A stretch of DNA of 64,000 nt, from the NCBI GenBank assembly GCA_903970145.1, contig CAJCHO010000039.1, positions 1-64,000 of the forward strand. Reading direction: 5' to 3'. This DNA comes from Mycobacteriaceae bacterium. GTDB taxonomy: Bacteria; Pseudomonadota; Gammaproteobacteria; Burkholderiales; Burkholderiaceae_D. A program made the translations under genes and the position numbers. Shown piece by piece: positions 49,845-58,844 of this stretch. Under the pieces are notes generated by a model that saw only the letters and a program-made list of their open reading frames with translations, was not told the origin of the DNA and ran no database searches. How positions within the stretch are numbered: position 1 is the first letter of the stretch; each line of letters begins with the position of its first letter.

Positions 49845-51998
49845 TTAGCTCTGCGGTTCCTGCACGGCGCTTGCGACTTCGGGGGCAGGCTGCTCCTTGG
49901 GAGCAGCAAGCGCCTTCATCGACAGGCGCAGGCGACCCTTGTCATCGGCCTCGAGCACCTTGACCTTCACGACCTGGCCTTCCTTGAGGTAGTCGGCGAC
50001 GGCGTTGACGCGCTCCTGAGCGATCTGGCTGATATGCAAGAGACCATCCTTGCCGGGCAGTACCTGAACGATGGCACCGAAGTCGAGCAGCTTTAGGACG
50101 GTACCTTCGTAGACCGAGCCGACTTCCACTTCGGCGGTGAGCTCTTCAATGCGCTTTTTCGCGAGCTGGCCGGCGGCCGCGTCGATCGACGCAATGGTCA
50201 CCAGACCTTCGTCGTTGATGTCGATCTGGGTATGCGTCTCCTCGGTCAGCGCACGGATCGTCGCGCCGCCCTTGCCGATCACGTCGCGGATCTTCTCGGG
50301 ATTGATGCGGATGGTGATCAGACGCGGAGCAAAGTCGGAGAGCTCGGTCTTCGAATGCGGCAAGGCGATCTGCATCTGGGCGAGGATGTGCATGCGACCT
50401 TCGCGTGCCTGAGCCAGCGCCGCCTGCATGATTTCCTTGGTGATGCCCTGGATCTTGATGTCCATCTGCAGCGCAGTGATCCCGGCCGTGGTGCCGGCGA
50501 CCTTGAAGTCCATGTCGCCCAAGTGATCCTCGTCACCCAGAATATCGGTCAGCACGGCAAACTTGCTGCCTTCCTTGATCAGACCCATCGCGACACCGGC
50601 CACGTGTGCCTTCATCGGCACGCCAGCGTCCATCAGTGCCAGGCAGCCACCGCAAACGGACGCCATCGACGAGGAACCGTTGGACTCGGTGATCTCCGAG
50701 ACGACTCGGATCGAATAGCTAAATTCCTCGGGGCTTGGCAGGCAGGCAACCAGCGCGCGCTTGGCCAGTCGACCGTGACCGATCTCGCGGCGCTTTGGAG
50801 TTCCGACGCGTCCGGTCTCGCCGGTCGCGAACGGGGGCATGTTGTAGTGAAGCATGAAGCGTTCGCGGTATTCGCCCATCAAGGCGTCGATGATCTGCTC
50901 GTCGCGCGCGGTACCGAGGGTGGCAATCACCAGGGCCTGGGTTTCACCGCGGGTGAACAGTGCCGAGCCATGCGTGCGCGGTAGCACTCCGGTGCGAATC
51001 GAGATCGGACGCACGGTGCGCGTGTCGCGGCCATCGATGCGCGGATCGCCTTCGAGAATCTGATTGCGCACGATCTTGGATTCCAGATCGAACAGGATAT
51101 TCGAGACCTCGACTTCGTCGGGAACCGTGCCACCAACCTGCTGCGCCTCTTCGGTGAGCTTGGTCATGACAAAGCTCGACACCGCCTTGAGCTTCTCGGT
51201 GCGCAGCTGCTTTTCGCGGACCTGGTAGGCCGCGCGCAGGTCAGACTCAGCGAAGTGGCGCACGCGCGCAATCAGCGATTCATTCTTGGCCGCTGGTGCC
51301 CACTGCCACTCGGGTTTACCGCCCTCGCGCACCAGTTCGTGGATGGCGTTGATGGCTGCCTGCATCTGTTCATGTCCAAATACCACGGCGCCGAGCATTA
51401 CTTCTTCGGAGAGCTGCTTGGCTTCGGATTCAACCATCAGCACCGCCTGTTCGGTCCCGGCGACAACCAGGTCCAGCTGCGAAGTGGTGAGTTGCGTCTT
51501 GGTCGGGTTGAGCAGGTACTGTCCGTCTATGTAAGCCACGCGTGCGGCGCCGATCGGACCGGCAAATGGAATCCCCGAGACGGCCAGCGCAGCCGAAGCG
51601 CCGATCATGGCCGGGATATCGGGATCGATTTCGGGATTGACCGAGACGACGTGGATGATGACCTGCACGTCGTTATAAAAACCTTCCGGGAACAGCGGGC
51701 GCAGCGGGCGATCGATCAGGCGCGAGGTGAGCGTTTCCTTTTCGCTCGGCCTTCCTTCGCGCTTGAAAAATCCACCGGGAATACGGCCGGCGGCGTAGGT
51801 CTTCTCGACATAGTCAACCGTCAGAGGGAAGAAGTCCTGGCCGGGCTTGGGCTTTTTCGCGGCGACCACGGTCGCGAGCACGACGGTATCTTCGACAGTG
51901 ACGAGGACCGCGCCGCCTGCCTGGCGCGCGATTTCGCCGGTTTCGAGAGTGACCTGATGCTGTCCGTACTGGAAGGTCTTGGAGATTTTATTGAACAC
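49845..51998 (-). CDS. pnp: polyribonucleotide nucleotidyltransferase
   Basis: This 717-residue phosphorolytic 3'-5' exoribonuclease is part of the RNA degradosome. There are two RNase PH domains (the second with [19 protein letters not shown] and [19 protein letters not shown]), then a KH domain ([21 protein letters not shown]) and an S1 domain ([34 protein letters not shown]). The GTG at 51998 ([10 protein letters not shown]) is chosen because AAAGGA precedes it by 6 bp; the open frame to 52061 is upstream leader. It follows rpsO as in most proteobacteria. Confidence 0.97.
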   Translation of the reverse strand: MFNKISKTFQYGQHQVTLETGEIARQAGGAVLVTVEDTVVLATVVAAKKPKPGQDFFPLTVDYVEKTYAAGRIPGGFFKREGRPSEKETLTSRLIDRPLRPLFPEGFYNDVQVIIHVVSVNPEIDPDIPAMIGASAALAVSGIPFAGPIGAARVAYIDGQYLLNPTKTQLTTSQLDLVVAGTEQAVLMVESEAKQLSEEVMLGAVVFGHEQMQAAINAIHELVREGGKPEWQWAPAAKNESLIARVRHFAESDLRAAYQVREKQLRTEKLKAVSSFVMTKLTEEAQQVGGTVPDEVEVSNILFDLESKIVRNQILEGDPRIDGRDTRTVRPISIRTGVLPRTHGSALFTRGETQALVIATLGTARDEQIIDALMGEYRERFMLHYNMPPFATGETGRVGTPKRREIGHGRLAKRALVACLPSPEEFSYSIRVVSEITESNGSSSMASVCGGCLALMDAGVPMKAHVAGVAMGLIKEGSKFAVLTDILGDEDHLGDMDFKVAGTTAGITALQMDIKIQGITKEIMQAALAQAREGRMHILAQMQIALPHSKTELSDFAPRLITIRINPEKIRDVIGKGGATIRALTEETHTQIDINDEGLVTIASIDAAAGQLAKKRIEELTAEVEVGSVYEGTVLKLLDFGAIVQVLPGKDGLLHISQIAQERVNAVADYLKEGQVVKVKVLEADDKGRLRLSMKALAAPKEQPAPEVASAVQEPQS

Positions 51999-52147
51999 GT
52001 TATTTCCTTTCGCTATGGCCCGGTATGTTCCAGGTGCACCGGTACACCTCATCCGCGACAATGAAGCCCCGGCATGCGTCTAGCAAACTGCTACTGGGGA
52101 CTCTGGGACGCCACGCCAGACCGGTCCCGACAGGCCTGGCGATCAAG

Positions 52148-52186
52148 CAAAAACAAAAAGCCCGCGTCAGCAAGCTGGCGCAGGCT
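52148..52186 (-). terminator. hairpin terminator between rpsO and pnp
   Basis: On the minus strand AGCC-TGCG-CAGC pairs with GCTG-CGC-GGCT with one mismatch, followed by TTTTTGTTTTT. It ends 44 bp after rpsO, so pnp may be read from its own promoter or by partial read-through. In E. coli this intergenic region is also a site of RNase III autoregulation of pnp. Confidence 0.8.
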
Positions 52187-52229
52187 AGGTGCAGCGATAC
52201 TGGGAGGCAGGTGCTGCGAACAAGTGCAA

Positions 52230-52499
52230 TTATTTACGCAGACCGAGTTTTTCGATCAGCGCGCGATAACGATCCGCGTCCTTGCCCTTGAGGTAGTCAA
52301 GCAGTTTGCGACGACGGCTGACCATGCGCAGCAGACCGCGCCGCGAATGATGGTCCTTGACGTGCGCCTTGAAGTGCGGCGTCAATTCGTTGATGCGTGC
52401 CGTGAGAAGCGCGACCTGAACTTCCGGGGACCCGGTGTCATTCTGGGCGCGAGCGTGAGCGGCAACGATGTCCGCCTTGTTCAAATTGGCAAATGCCAT
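52230..52499 (-). CDS. rpsO: 30S ribosomal protein S15
   Basis: This 89-residue primary rRNA-binding protein of the 30S platform shows [48 protein letters not shown], the full S15 signature with the conserved HxxDxHSRRGL block. It has the standard length, and an AAGGAG-like GGAG sits upstream of ATG 52499. It is followed by a terminator and pnp. Confidence 0.98.
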   Translation of the reverse strand: MAFANLNKADIVAAHARAQNDTGSPEVQVALLTARINELTPHFKAHVKDHHSRRGLLRMVSRRRKLLDYLKGKDADRYRALIEKLGLRK

Positions 52500-52597
52500 A
52501 TCCAGACTCCTTATACAAGCGGCCGCAACTGGATGGGTCGCGCCGTGACGGAAAAGCCGAGGATTATAACCGAATTCAAGCCCTAACGCCAGCGGAT

Positions 52598-53362
52598 TCA
52601 GGGCTTGGCCGGGGTTCCGGGGGCCGGGGCTGTGCGCTGGCGCAGCGCCTCATAGAGGCACACGGCGCTGGCCACGCTGACATTCAGGCTCTCGACCACG
52701 CCGTGCATCGGTATGCGCACCAGCTCGTCACACAATTCCCCGGTGAGACGGCGCATGCCGCTACCCTCGGCGCCAAGCACCAGCGCGAGCGGTCCGCGCA
52801 GATCGCACGCGTAGAGCTCGCCTGCCCCGTCGTCGCTGGTACCAACGATCCGCACACCATGCTCGCGCAGCTCACGCAGGGTACGCGCGAGATTGGTTAC
52901 CGTGATGTAGGGCATATGCTCGGCTGCGCCACTGGCGACCTTGGCGACGGTTGCGTTCACGCTGGCCGCGCGATCCTTTGGAACAATCACGGCATGCACG
53001 CCAGCGCCGTCGGCAACGCGCAGGCACGCCCCGAGATTGTGGGGATCGGTAATGCCGTCGAGCACCAGAAAGAACGGGTCCCCGGTAATGACGTCAAGCA
53101 CCTCGTCGAGCGTACGCGCTATGCCCAGCTCCTCGGCACGCGCGACGACTCCCTGGTGGTGGGCACCTGGCGCCAGACCGTCCAGGCGCTCTGGCTTGAC
53201 TGCCATGACGCGCACCCCGAGCGATTGCGCGAGTTCCAGAAAGCTCTGCATGCGCTGGTCGCGTCGGCGCTCGTCCACATAGACCTCGGAGACGCTCGCC
53301 GGCTCGCGGCGCAAGCGCGCCGCGACTGCATGAAATCCGTAGAGAACGCGCGCGCCGGCCAT
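52598..53362 (-). CDS. rlmB: 23S rRNA (guanosine-2'-O-)-methyltransferase RlmB
   Basis: This 254-residue SPOUT-family methyltransferase modifies G2251 of 23S rRNA in E. coli. An N-terminal L30-like substrate-binding domain ([26 protein letters not shown]) is followed by the knotted domain with [40 protein letters not shown] and [23 protein letters not shown], the three TrmH motifs. It begins at the base next to the rnr stop, so rnr-rlmB is one operon. Confidence 0.97.
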   Translation of the reverse strand: MAGARVLYGFHAVAARLRREPASVSEVYVDERRRDQRMQSFLELAQSLGVRVMAVKPERLDGLAPGAHHQGVVARAEELGIARTLDEVLDVITGDPFFLVLDGITDPHNLGACLRVADGAGVHAVIVPKDRAASVNATVAKVASGAAEHMPYITVTNLARTLRELREHGVRIVGTSDDGAGELYACDLRGPLALVLGAEGSGMRRLTGELCDELVRIPMHGVVESLNVSVASAVCLYEALRQRTAPAPGTPAKP

Positions 53363-55873
53363 TTAGCGCTTGCGGCGTTGCGCCTTGCCGGCCGTCTTGC
53401 CCGCTGCGGCACGACCCTTGCCGGCCGATTTCACGTGCTCGGCGCTTTCGCTCGCCTTGGCGCCTGGACGCGGCTTGGCGGCACGTTTGGCCGGACTCTT
53501 GGTGGCGGGTTTGCGTCCCTCGGTAATTTCGTCAGGCAGCACGCCGCGCATGAGCTCCTGGTAGGTAGCGCCCTTGACGAGCCGGAACTCGATTTTGCGC
53601 GCCTCGAGATCGACTCGCGAGACCTGTACCGTCAATCCTTCGGTCAGGCGATAGCGCTGCCCCGTGCGTTCGCCACGCAGCTCGTGCATCGCCTCGTTGA
53701 ACTGAAAGTAGTCAGTGCCAAGTTCAGAGACATGAACCAGTCCCTCGACAAACAGATCGTCAAGCGTGACGAACAGGCCGAAGGGCGCGACCCCCGAGAT
53801 GGTGCCGCGAAACTGTTCACCTACGCGCTCGCGCATGAAGTAGCACTTAAGCCACGCCTCGACGTCGCGGCTGGCTTCGTCGGCGCGGCGCTCGTTGGCT
53901 GAGCATTGCACCCCGAACTGCTCCCAGACCTGATGCACACGCTGCAGCTCCTCCTTGGTCGGACTGCGTCGTGATCGCGCACTCTCAAGCGGCTGGATCT
54001 CGCCGTGCGGCATGCTCGGCACGTATTTCTTGCCCGCCAGCAAGGCCTTGATGACCCGATGGGTCAACAGGTCGGGATAACGCCGGATGGGTGAAGTGAA
54101 ATGCGCGTAGCCCGCATAGGCAAGCCCGAAGTGGCCACCATTGTCCGGGCTGTAGATCGCCTGCTGCATCGAGCGCAGCAACATGGTCTGCAGGAGCGCG
54201 ATGTCGGGCCGACCCTGGATGCGTACCGTCAGGTCCGCATAGTCGCGCGCCTGGGGATCGTCGCCGCCCGCGAGCGTCAGCCCGAGGGTGCGCAAGAAGG
54301 TGCGCAGGCTGGCCAGTTTCTCGGGGGTCGGTCCGTCGTGCACGCGATAGAGCCCCGGATGTTTGGCGCGCGTCATGAAGTCGGCCGCGCACACATTGGC
54401 GGCAAGCATGCATTCTTCGATCAACTTGTGCGCATCGTTGCGAACCCGGGGCAGGATCTGCTCGATCTTGCCAAGCGGGTTGCAGACGATATAGGTCTCG
54501 GTGGTATCAAAGTCGATGGCACCGCGCGCCTGGCGCGCCTCAAGCAGCGCATGAAACAGCGCCTGCAGATTCTGCAAATGCGGCAAGAGCTCGGGACGCG
54601 CTTGAGCGGTCGGCCCCTCCGGAGCGGCCAGCATGCTCCAGACCTCGTTATAGGTCAGACGAGCCGCCGAGTGCATGACGGCATTGAAGAATTGGTATGC
54701 GCCAATCTCGCCATCGGCGTTGATCACCATGTCGCACGCGAGCACGAGGCGATCCACGCGTGGATTGAGCGAACACAGGCCGTTGGATAGTTTTTCGGGC
54801 AGCATCGGTATGACGCGTCGCGGGAAGTACACCGAGGTGCTGCGCTCGAATGCCGAGACGTCGAGCGCACTGCCCGGCTGCACGTAGTGACTCACGTCCG
54901 CAATCGCAACGATCAGGCGCCAGCCGGTGCGCTTACCGGCCAGCGGCTCGCAATACACCGCATCATCGAAGTCGCGCGCGTCCTCGCCGTCGATGGTAAC
55001 GAGCGGTATGTCGCGCAGATCGATCCGACCATCCAGATCCTTCTTCTGCACAGCATCCGGCAATTGCTCGGCCTGTGCGAGGACCTCTCTCGAAAACACG
55101 TGCGGAACGTCGAACTTGCGCACGGCAATCTCGATTTCCATGCCCGGGTCGTCAATCTCGCCGAGCACTTCAGCAATGCGTCCGATCGGTTGCGTGTAGC
55201 GTGAGGGCTGCTCGATGATTTCAACGGCTACGACCTGCCCCGGCTGCGCCTTGTGGTTCTCGCTGGGTGGAATCAGGATGTCGTGCTTGATGCGCTGGTC
55301 TTCGGGAACAACCACAAACACGCCGCGCTCGTTGAGCAATCTGCCGACGAGCTTGTTGGTACGCCTCTCGGTGACTTCGACGATGACGCCCTCGGGCTTG
55401 CCACGGTAGTCGCCGCCGGTGAGCTTGATCAGTACGCGGTCGCCATGCAGTACCTTGAGCATCTCGCGCGGCGCGAGCCAGATATCCGGTCGCTGCCCAT
55501 CGTCGCGAATGAGAAATCCGAATCCGTCGCGATGACCGACCACGCGGCCGGCCACGAAATCAAGCTTGGTCGCAAGCAGGAGAACACCCTTGCGATTAGG
55601 CATGAGCTGGCCATCACGCTCCATCGCCGACAGGCGCCGCTCAAAGCCTTCCATCTCGGCACCGCTTACACCAAGCTGGGTCGCAAGCTCTTCGGGACGC
55701 AACGGCCGGTCGGCGCCGCGCAGCACGCCAAGGATCTGCTCCCGACTGGGAACCGGATAGGTAAATTTGCTGGCGATCCCGTCGGGATCAAACTCATCAG
55801 TTGAGGCGCGACGCGCGTTCTTCCTGGCGCCGCTACGCGGTGATTGTTCTGAACTACTTTTCGGTGGTGTCAC
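53363..55873 (-). CDS. rnr: ribonuclease R
   Basis: This 836-residue 3'-5' hydrolytic exoribonuclease degrades structured RNA. The order is an N-terminal winged helix (about 35-100), cold-shock domains, and an RNB catalytic domain with IDGEDARDFDDAVYCE holding the four catalytic Asp residues near 275. An S1 domain follows (GTISGVAPFGLFVTLDDLFVEGLVHVSEL). The C-terminus is a low-complexity Lys/Ala/Arg tail of about 60 residues, as in many RNase R proteins. It starts at ATG 55873, at the border of the accessory patch to its right. Confidence 0.97.
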   Translation of the reverse strand: MTPPKSSSEQSPRSGARKNARRASTDEFDPDGIASKFTYPVPSREQILGVLRGADRPLRPEELATQLGVSGAEMEGFERRLSAMERDGQLMPNRKGVLLLATKLDFVAGRVVGHRDGFGFLIRDDGQRPDIWLAPREMLKVLHGDRVLIKLTGGDYRGKPEGVIVEVTERRTNKLVGRLLNERGVFVVVPEDQRIKHDILIPPSENHKAQPGQVVAVEIIEQPSRYTQPIGRIAEVLGEIDDPGMEIEIAVRKFDVPHVFSREVLAQAEQLPDAVQKKDLDGRIDLRDIPLVTIDGEDARDFDDAVYCEPLAGKRTGWRLIVAIADVSHYVQPGSALDVSAFERSTSVYFPRRVIPMLPEKLSNGLCSLNPRVDRLVLACDMVINADGEIGAYQFFNAVMHSAARLTYNEVWSMLAAPEGPTAQARPELLPHLQNLQALFHALLEARQARGAIDFDTTETYIVCNPLGKIEQILPRVRNDAHKLIEECMLAANVCAADFMTRAKHPGLYRVHDGPTPEKLASLRTFLRTLGLTLAGGDDPQARDYADLTVRIQGRPDIALLQTMLLRSMQQAIYSPDNGGHFGLAYAGYAHFTSPIRRYPDLLTHRVIKALLAGKKYVPSMPHGEIQPLESARSRRSPTKEELQRVHQVWEQFGVQCSANERRADEASRDVEAWLKCYFMRERVGEQFRGTISGVAPFGLFVTLDDLFVEGLVHVSELGTDYFQFNEAMHELRGERTGQRYRLTEGLTVQVSRVDLEARKIEFRLVKGATYQELMRGVLPDEITEGRKPATKSPAKRAAKPRPGAKASESAEHVKSAGKGRAAAGKTAGKAQRRKR

Positions 55874-56012
55874 AGTTTGAATGTTACAAAGGTTGACGCT
55901 GGCATGCGGACGTGGTGCCGCAGTATGACGTGATATTAAGGCGCCTATAGCTCGGATAGCTAAAGGGGGCAGGAAAATGAAGTATCGTCTCGATATGGAT
56001 ATAGAGATTCTG

Positions 56013-56405
56013 TCACGCGGAAATTAAGCTCTTTAGATAGTTAGGGGTCTGTTTAGAAGCCAGCAATCCATCCGTCATCCTCTTCAACAGTTTTTGAGAC
56101 ACGTCCTGTTGAGGAAATGCCACTTGATCGCTAACCAATCTCTTCAAGTGGTCCGATTGATCTAGCCGAGCGTGTCGGTACGCGATATAGCTAGGTTGCG
56201 AAACGAAAGGGTGTTCGCCTGGAGAAACCAAGCACGTTTCATCGTGGGGAGCCAGTCGAACAGTGCAAAGGCAAACCGATATGCAGGTGTTCGGAGCGTA
56301 TCCCTCAAAATTCGAGGGATTGGTCAAGAGCACGAAAAGATGCTTCCCCTGTTCTCCAGAAGGTATGAGCAGGCTTGACCCGGCCACGCAAGCCCATCCA
56401 GACAC
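56013..56405 (-). CDS. putative toxin paired with DUF4065 antitoxin, MazF/PemK-like barrel predicted
   Basis: This 130-residue protein starts with GTG at 56405, only 3 bp after the DUF4065 stop. The first half has a beta-rich pattern, SLLIPSGEQGKHLFVLLTNP then CISVCLCTVR, then DETCLVSPGEHPFVSQPSYIAYRHARL. This resembles the SH3-like barrel of MazF/PemK-type proteins (a GKHLFV strand, a short hairpin, a conserved D-x-x-C and a G-x-HPFV turn). The second half is helical. I recognise the pattern from small genes next to DUF4065 antitoxins but cannot give an exact family. Growth-inhibitory activity is inferred from context only. Confidence 0.65.
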   Translation of the reverse strand: MSGWACVAGSSLLIPSGEQGKHLFVLLTNPSNFEGYAPNTCISVCLCTVRLAPHDETCLVSPGEHPFVSQPSYIAYRHARLDQSDHLKRLVSDQVAFPQQDVSQKLLKRMTDGLLASKQTPNYLKSLISA

Positions 56406-56408
56406 AAG

Positions 56409-56975
56409 CTAGCCCCCAGAAAGAACCAGCTCAAGCTTTCTCTGACTGCAGAGACGCTTTTCTATCTCTTTCGCTACTTCTGGGGTGTACCCGACACATC
56501 GGAGTAGGCGCGCGTATGGAATGGGAGTAGATGAGTTGTCAGGGTCTTCCCACTCGTTACATATGTCGTGGGTTAAGTCACGAAGTTGAAACCCTGTCAT
56601 GTGCCCGTAATTTGCCCACATTAGCTCTAGGATCTCTAGGTCGGCGTCACTCAAAAGCGGCAAATCCCTCCGAGCATCATGGACCTCACGCGATAGCGCC
56701 AAATCGTGATTTTCTCTGTCAGCAACCCAAGAGTCCCATCCGTCAGGAGAAGACTCTCTCAAGCCGTTCATGTGATTCAAGGTGTGCGACAACACCGGCC
56801 CATGTTCCATCGACACGAGCCTGTCGCCAATCATCGGCTCCCCATATTTTCGAAGGGACTCGCGTTCTGCCAGATACATCAACTTCATCAACTTCAATAG
56901 GCTCAAACGGCCGTTGACCCCGCGATGTAGAAAATAGGCAGCGGCCTGCGCGGATTTTTTTTCGTTGAACAGCAT
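56409..56975 (-). CDS. DUF4065 (Panacea/SocA-like) domain antitoxin
   Basis: This 188-residue protein has the DUF4065 hallmark near residues 25-65: LLKLMKLMYLAERESLRKYGEPM and then DRLVSMEHGPVLSHTLNHM, i.e. the KLMYLA helix and the HGPV turn. Such domains occur in SocA, the ClpXP adaptor-like antitoxin of Caulobacter, and as the Panacea antitoxin domain that pairs with many unrelated toxins. The C-terminal 60 residues (RLLRCVGYTPEVAKEIEKRL) probably contact the partner. It is the first gene of a tight two-gene unit with the putative toxin. Codon use and GC are lower than in core genes, in keeping with transfer. Confidence 0.85.
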   Translation of the reverse strand: MLFNEKKSAQAAAYFLHRGVNGRLSLLKLMKLMYLAERESLRKYGEPMIGDRLVSMEHGPVLSHTLNHMNGLRESSPDGWDSWVADRENHDLALSREVHDARRDLPLLSDADLEILELMWANYGHMTGFQLRDLTHDICNEWEDPDNSSTPIPYARLLRCVGYTPEVAKEIEKRLCSQRKLELVLSGG

Positions 56976-57062
56976 TCGGCCAGTTTAACAGGTACATGAC
57001 GGTCTTGACAATCCCCATGATTTGTGGTCATGGAGAGCACTTCCCTCAAGGAAACAAGATAC

Positions 57063-57890
57063 TCAATCAGCCAGCGCCGCAATCTCCTCCAGCGTCCAAA
57101 CGTGGTCATTAATTCCTGCTTCCATGGCTGGCGTCACACGCAGCGTCTTGTGGATGCGCCCGAAATTGTAGAACATGAAGTGCAGCGCGATTGCATGTTC
57201 GTGATTCTCAATTTTCTTGCTGAATCCGTTCGTCAAACGCGTAAAGCGACGATTCGTCATGCGCATCGTCAGATTCTGGCGCTCAACGTAGCTGGTCGAA
57301 ATGTGCTCAGGATCGGGGTTTCCTGAAACCGTACCTATTATCGTCCCCCGTACTTCTTGCGGCGAATAACGGCGTTCCTGGATACCCCCGGCAGGCGCGC
57401 CATAGAGCTTCTGCAGCATCGCGTAGTCGATATGCCCTGAGAAGGCATCATCCACGGCGTGCAGGTAGGACTTGAAGCCGTCTGTGGTCAACTGCACGCG
57501 ATTCTTTAGACGCGAGGCTAGATCGGTCATGAACTCGTAGGCTGACTCCGAAGTACGGTCACCGACAAACCATCCGGCAATCAGCTTTGTGTCGGCGCAG
57601 ATCGCGGTCCACGTCCATACGTCACCACGCCCTTTGGCGAAATCTGCCTCTGGCGTGCTCTTTTGCTTCGAATAGCAAAAAGCCCAGATCTCGTCGCATT
57701 GAAGACGTTTGCAAGGAAGATTCGTCAGCACCTGGGCCTGATACATCGCGCACGCATAGCCCACGTCCACGAGGAGCTTGGTGACCGTGTTGATGGACAC
57801 ATCGCAGAGCCGTGAAGTCGAGCGCAAGCTATTCCCCTCGACTAGGCAGTGGAGAATCTTTGCGCGGTCTTTCAGGGTTAGGCGGTTCAT
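57063..57890 (-). CDS. IS1-family transposase (single-frame type)
   Basis: This 275-residue DDE transposase of the longer, single-frame IS1 group has no programmed frameshift. The N-terminal HTH reads MNRLTLKDRAKILHCLVEGNSL then TSRLCDVSINTVTKLL. The catalytic core follows with LQCDEIWAFCYSK, VWTWTAICADTKLIAGWFVGDRT, LTTDGFKSY and YVERQNLTMRM ending in FSKKIENHEHAIALHFMFYNF, which carry the acidic residues. It appears intact. The ATG at 57890 has GAGGAA 5 bp upstream; a TTG at 57902 is in frame but lacks such a site. A near-consensus promoter lies upstream. Confidence 0.93.
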   Translation of the reverse strand: MNRLTLKDRAKILHCLVEGNSLRSTSRLCDVSINTVTKLLVDVGYACAMYQAQVLTNLPCKRLQCDEIWAFCYSKQKSTPEADFAKGRGDVWTWTAICADTKLIAGWFVGDRTSESAYEFMTDLASRLKNRVQLTTDGFKSYLHAVDDAFSGHIDYAMLQKLYGAPAGGIQERRYSPQEVRGTIIGTVSGNPDPEHISTSYVERQNLTMRMTNRRFTRLTNGFSKKIENHEHAIALHFMFYNFGRIHKTLRVTPAMEAGINDHVWTLEEIAALAD

Positions 57891-57920
57891 TGATTTCCTC
57901 AAGCATTCGTTTCATATTGA

Positions 57921-57948
57921 ATTATATGCTTGAGCAAATGAAAGTCAA
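57921..57948 (-). promoter_or_regulatory. near-consensus sigma-70 promoter of the IS1 transposase
   Basis: On the minus strand TTGACT (57948-57943) and a perfect TATAAT (57926-57921) are separated by 16 bp, about 30 bp before the transposase ATG. The interval also contains inverted copies of ATGCTTGAG (57900-57932) that could form a hairpin in the leader. Confidence 0.7.
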
Positions 57949-58012
57949 GGCTTTTCATGAGTTAAAGGAAGTCCAGTGCGACGAAATCTGGTCCTTTACT
58001 TTATTCCAGTGA
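57944..58012 (+). pseudogene. scrap of a second IS1-type transposase, opposite strand
   Basis: The plus strand encodes VKAFHELKEVQCDEIWSF before a stop at 58012. The VQCDEIWSF part matches the first catalytic block of IS1 transposases, including the LQCDEIWAF of the intact neighbour. The match holds at DNA level too: 16 of 18 bases around TGCGACGAAATCTGG. Upstream residues resemble the AFHE segment that precedes this block in relatives. The rest of the gene is missing. It overlaps the neighbour's promoter and possible terminal repeat. Confidence 0.6.
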
Positions 58013-58034
58013 AATCATATGATTATCAATGCAA

Positions 58035-58108
58035 TGGGGTGACGGGCCGGGGACGATCCGGCGCTCCCCGACTCCTAATCGGGTGCTCTACCGTTAAGCT
58101 ACCGCCAC
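58035..58108 (-). tRNA. unusual tRNA, anticodon AGG (Pro-like)
   Basis: A full 74-nt cloverleaf can be drawn. The acceptor GTGGCGG pairs with CCGTCAC (one G-T pair), then C and encoded CCA. The D stem GCTT/GAGC has a short 7-nt loop, the anticodon stem CCCGA/TCGGG has the loop TTAGGAG, the variable loop has 4 nt, and the T stem GCCGG/CCGGC has the loop ATCGTCC. The T loop lacks the usual TTCGA form and the anticodon AGG would read CCU. It lies in the accessory patch next to the IS1 and is probably foreign. Charging identity is unproven. Confidence 0.7.
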
Positions 58109-58238
58109 CATTGCTTGCGTCTGCACCACAGCGCCCCAGTTGAGCCTCCCGCCAAGGATCAAGCTCTTCTGGGGCGTAGTTTTTTCACGGCCTCGCAATC
58201 CGGTGGTGCACGGGGGTATGCGTTAGGCCCGGTCTATA

Positions 58239-58766
58239 TCATGGCAATAACCCCGTATTTTCTTTGCTAGGATCTCTGGTCAGCGCGTAGTTCGAGAAGC
58301 CTGTCTTTGACAGAATTCCCTCCGAAACCATCTTGCTGAGCTGACTGCCCACAGTGTTCAGATTGACCTTTGGATCAATCGATTGACACCATCCCAACAC
58401 GTCTGACTTCGGGAGTTCATCTGAGAGCATTCGAAATGCGTCGAGGATCATTTCCCGGATGGTCTTTCCGGGCATAGAGCTGGTGGTGCTCCAGTCAATT
58501 CCTGGGGTTACATCGAGTGGGGCCGTAGGAGCAAGCACCGAGAGGGCGCCTTGCCCACGGTTCTGGCCTCCTAGACCGGAGGCAAGAGCTGCCAGAGGAC
58601 TCGAAAGTGCTGGCTGGAAACCACTGAGCACTTCCAGCGTGATCGATAGCTTCCTTTCTTGCTGCTCTAGTTCCAGCACTGCCGTGCGCGCGGTCTGGAG
58701 GTTAGAGCGAACCTCGTGCAAGCGAGCCGCTACCTGATTGATGTCGATGAGATTTTGACTTTCCAT
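58239..58766 (-). CDS. hypothetical protein, N-terminal coiled coil and C-terminal winged-helix-like domain
   Basis: This 175-residue protein is of unknown function. Residues 8-50 are a clear coiled coil (VAARLHEVRSNLQTARTAVLELEQQERKL). Residues 50-100 form a Gly/Ala/Ser linker. Residues 105-165 resemble a winged helix: TIREMILDAFRML, KSDVLGWCQSID, NLNTVGSQLSKMVSEGILSKTG. That layout suggests DNA binding by a dimer, like a small repressor or a targeting subunit. It lies 78 bp upstream of no partner and 79 bp after the small basic gene on the same strand, so the two may be one unit. Confidence 0.65.
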   Translation of the reverse strand: MESQNLIDINQVAARLHEVRSNLQTARTAVLELEQQERKLSITLEVLSGFQPALSSPLAALASGLGGQNRGQGALSVLAPTAPLDVTPGIDWSTTSSMPGKTIREMILDAFRMLSDELPKSDVLGWCQSIDPKVNLNTVGSQLSKMVSEGILSKTGFSNYALTRDPSKENTGLLP

Positions 58767-58844
58767 CGGAGCATCTTACAGGCAATCCGAGTAAAAGTAA
58801 AAGAAAGAAATACCTGTGGGTAAAGTTAAGCTGGCTTAAGTATT

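Larger units (their letters stand above)
56995..57959 (-). mobile_element. IS1-family insertion sequence (ends tentative)
   Basis: A single transposase gene fills this element. Candidate terminal inverted repeats are CATGACGGTCTTGACAATC at 56995 reading inward and CATGAAAAGCCTTGACTTTC at 57959 reading inward on the minus strand. They agree at about two thirds of positions with one base inserted. No target duplication was identified. The ends are a guess from these repeats; the presence of the element itself rests on the transposase. Confidence 0.55.

Noticed and set aside
55930-55975. Possible degenerate tRNA near GCGCCTATAGCTCGGATAG upstream of rnr
   Set aside because: No acceptor or T stem can be paired; only a D-arm-like phrase is present.
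56706-56917. Plus-strand open frames opposite the DUF4065 gene
   Set aside because: They are short, with no domain, and antisense to the conserved KLMYLA and HGPV motifs.
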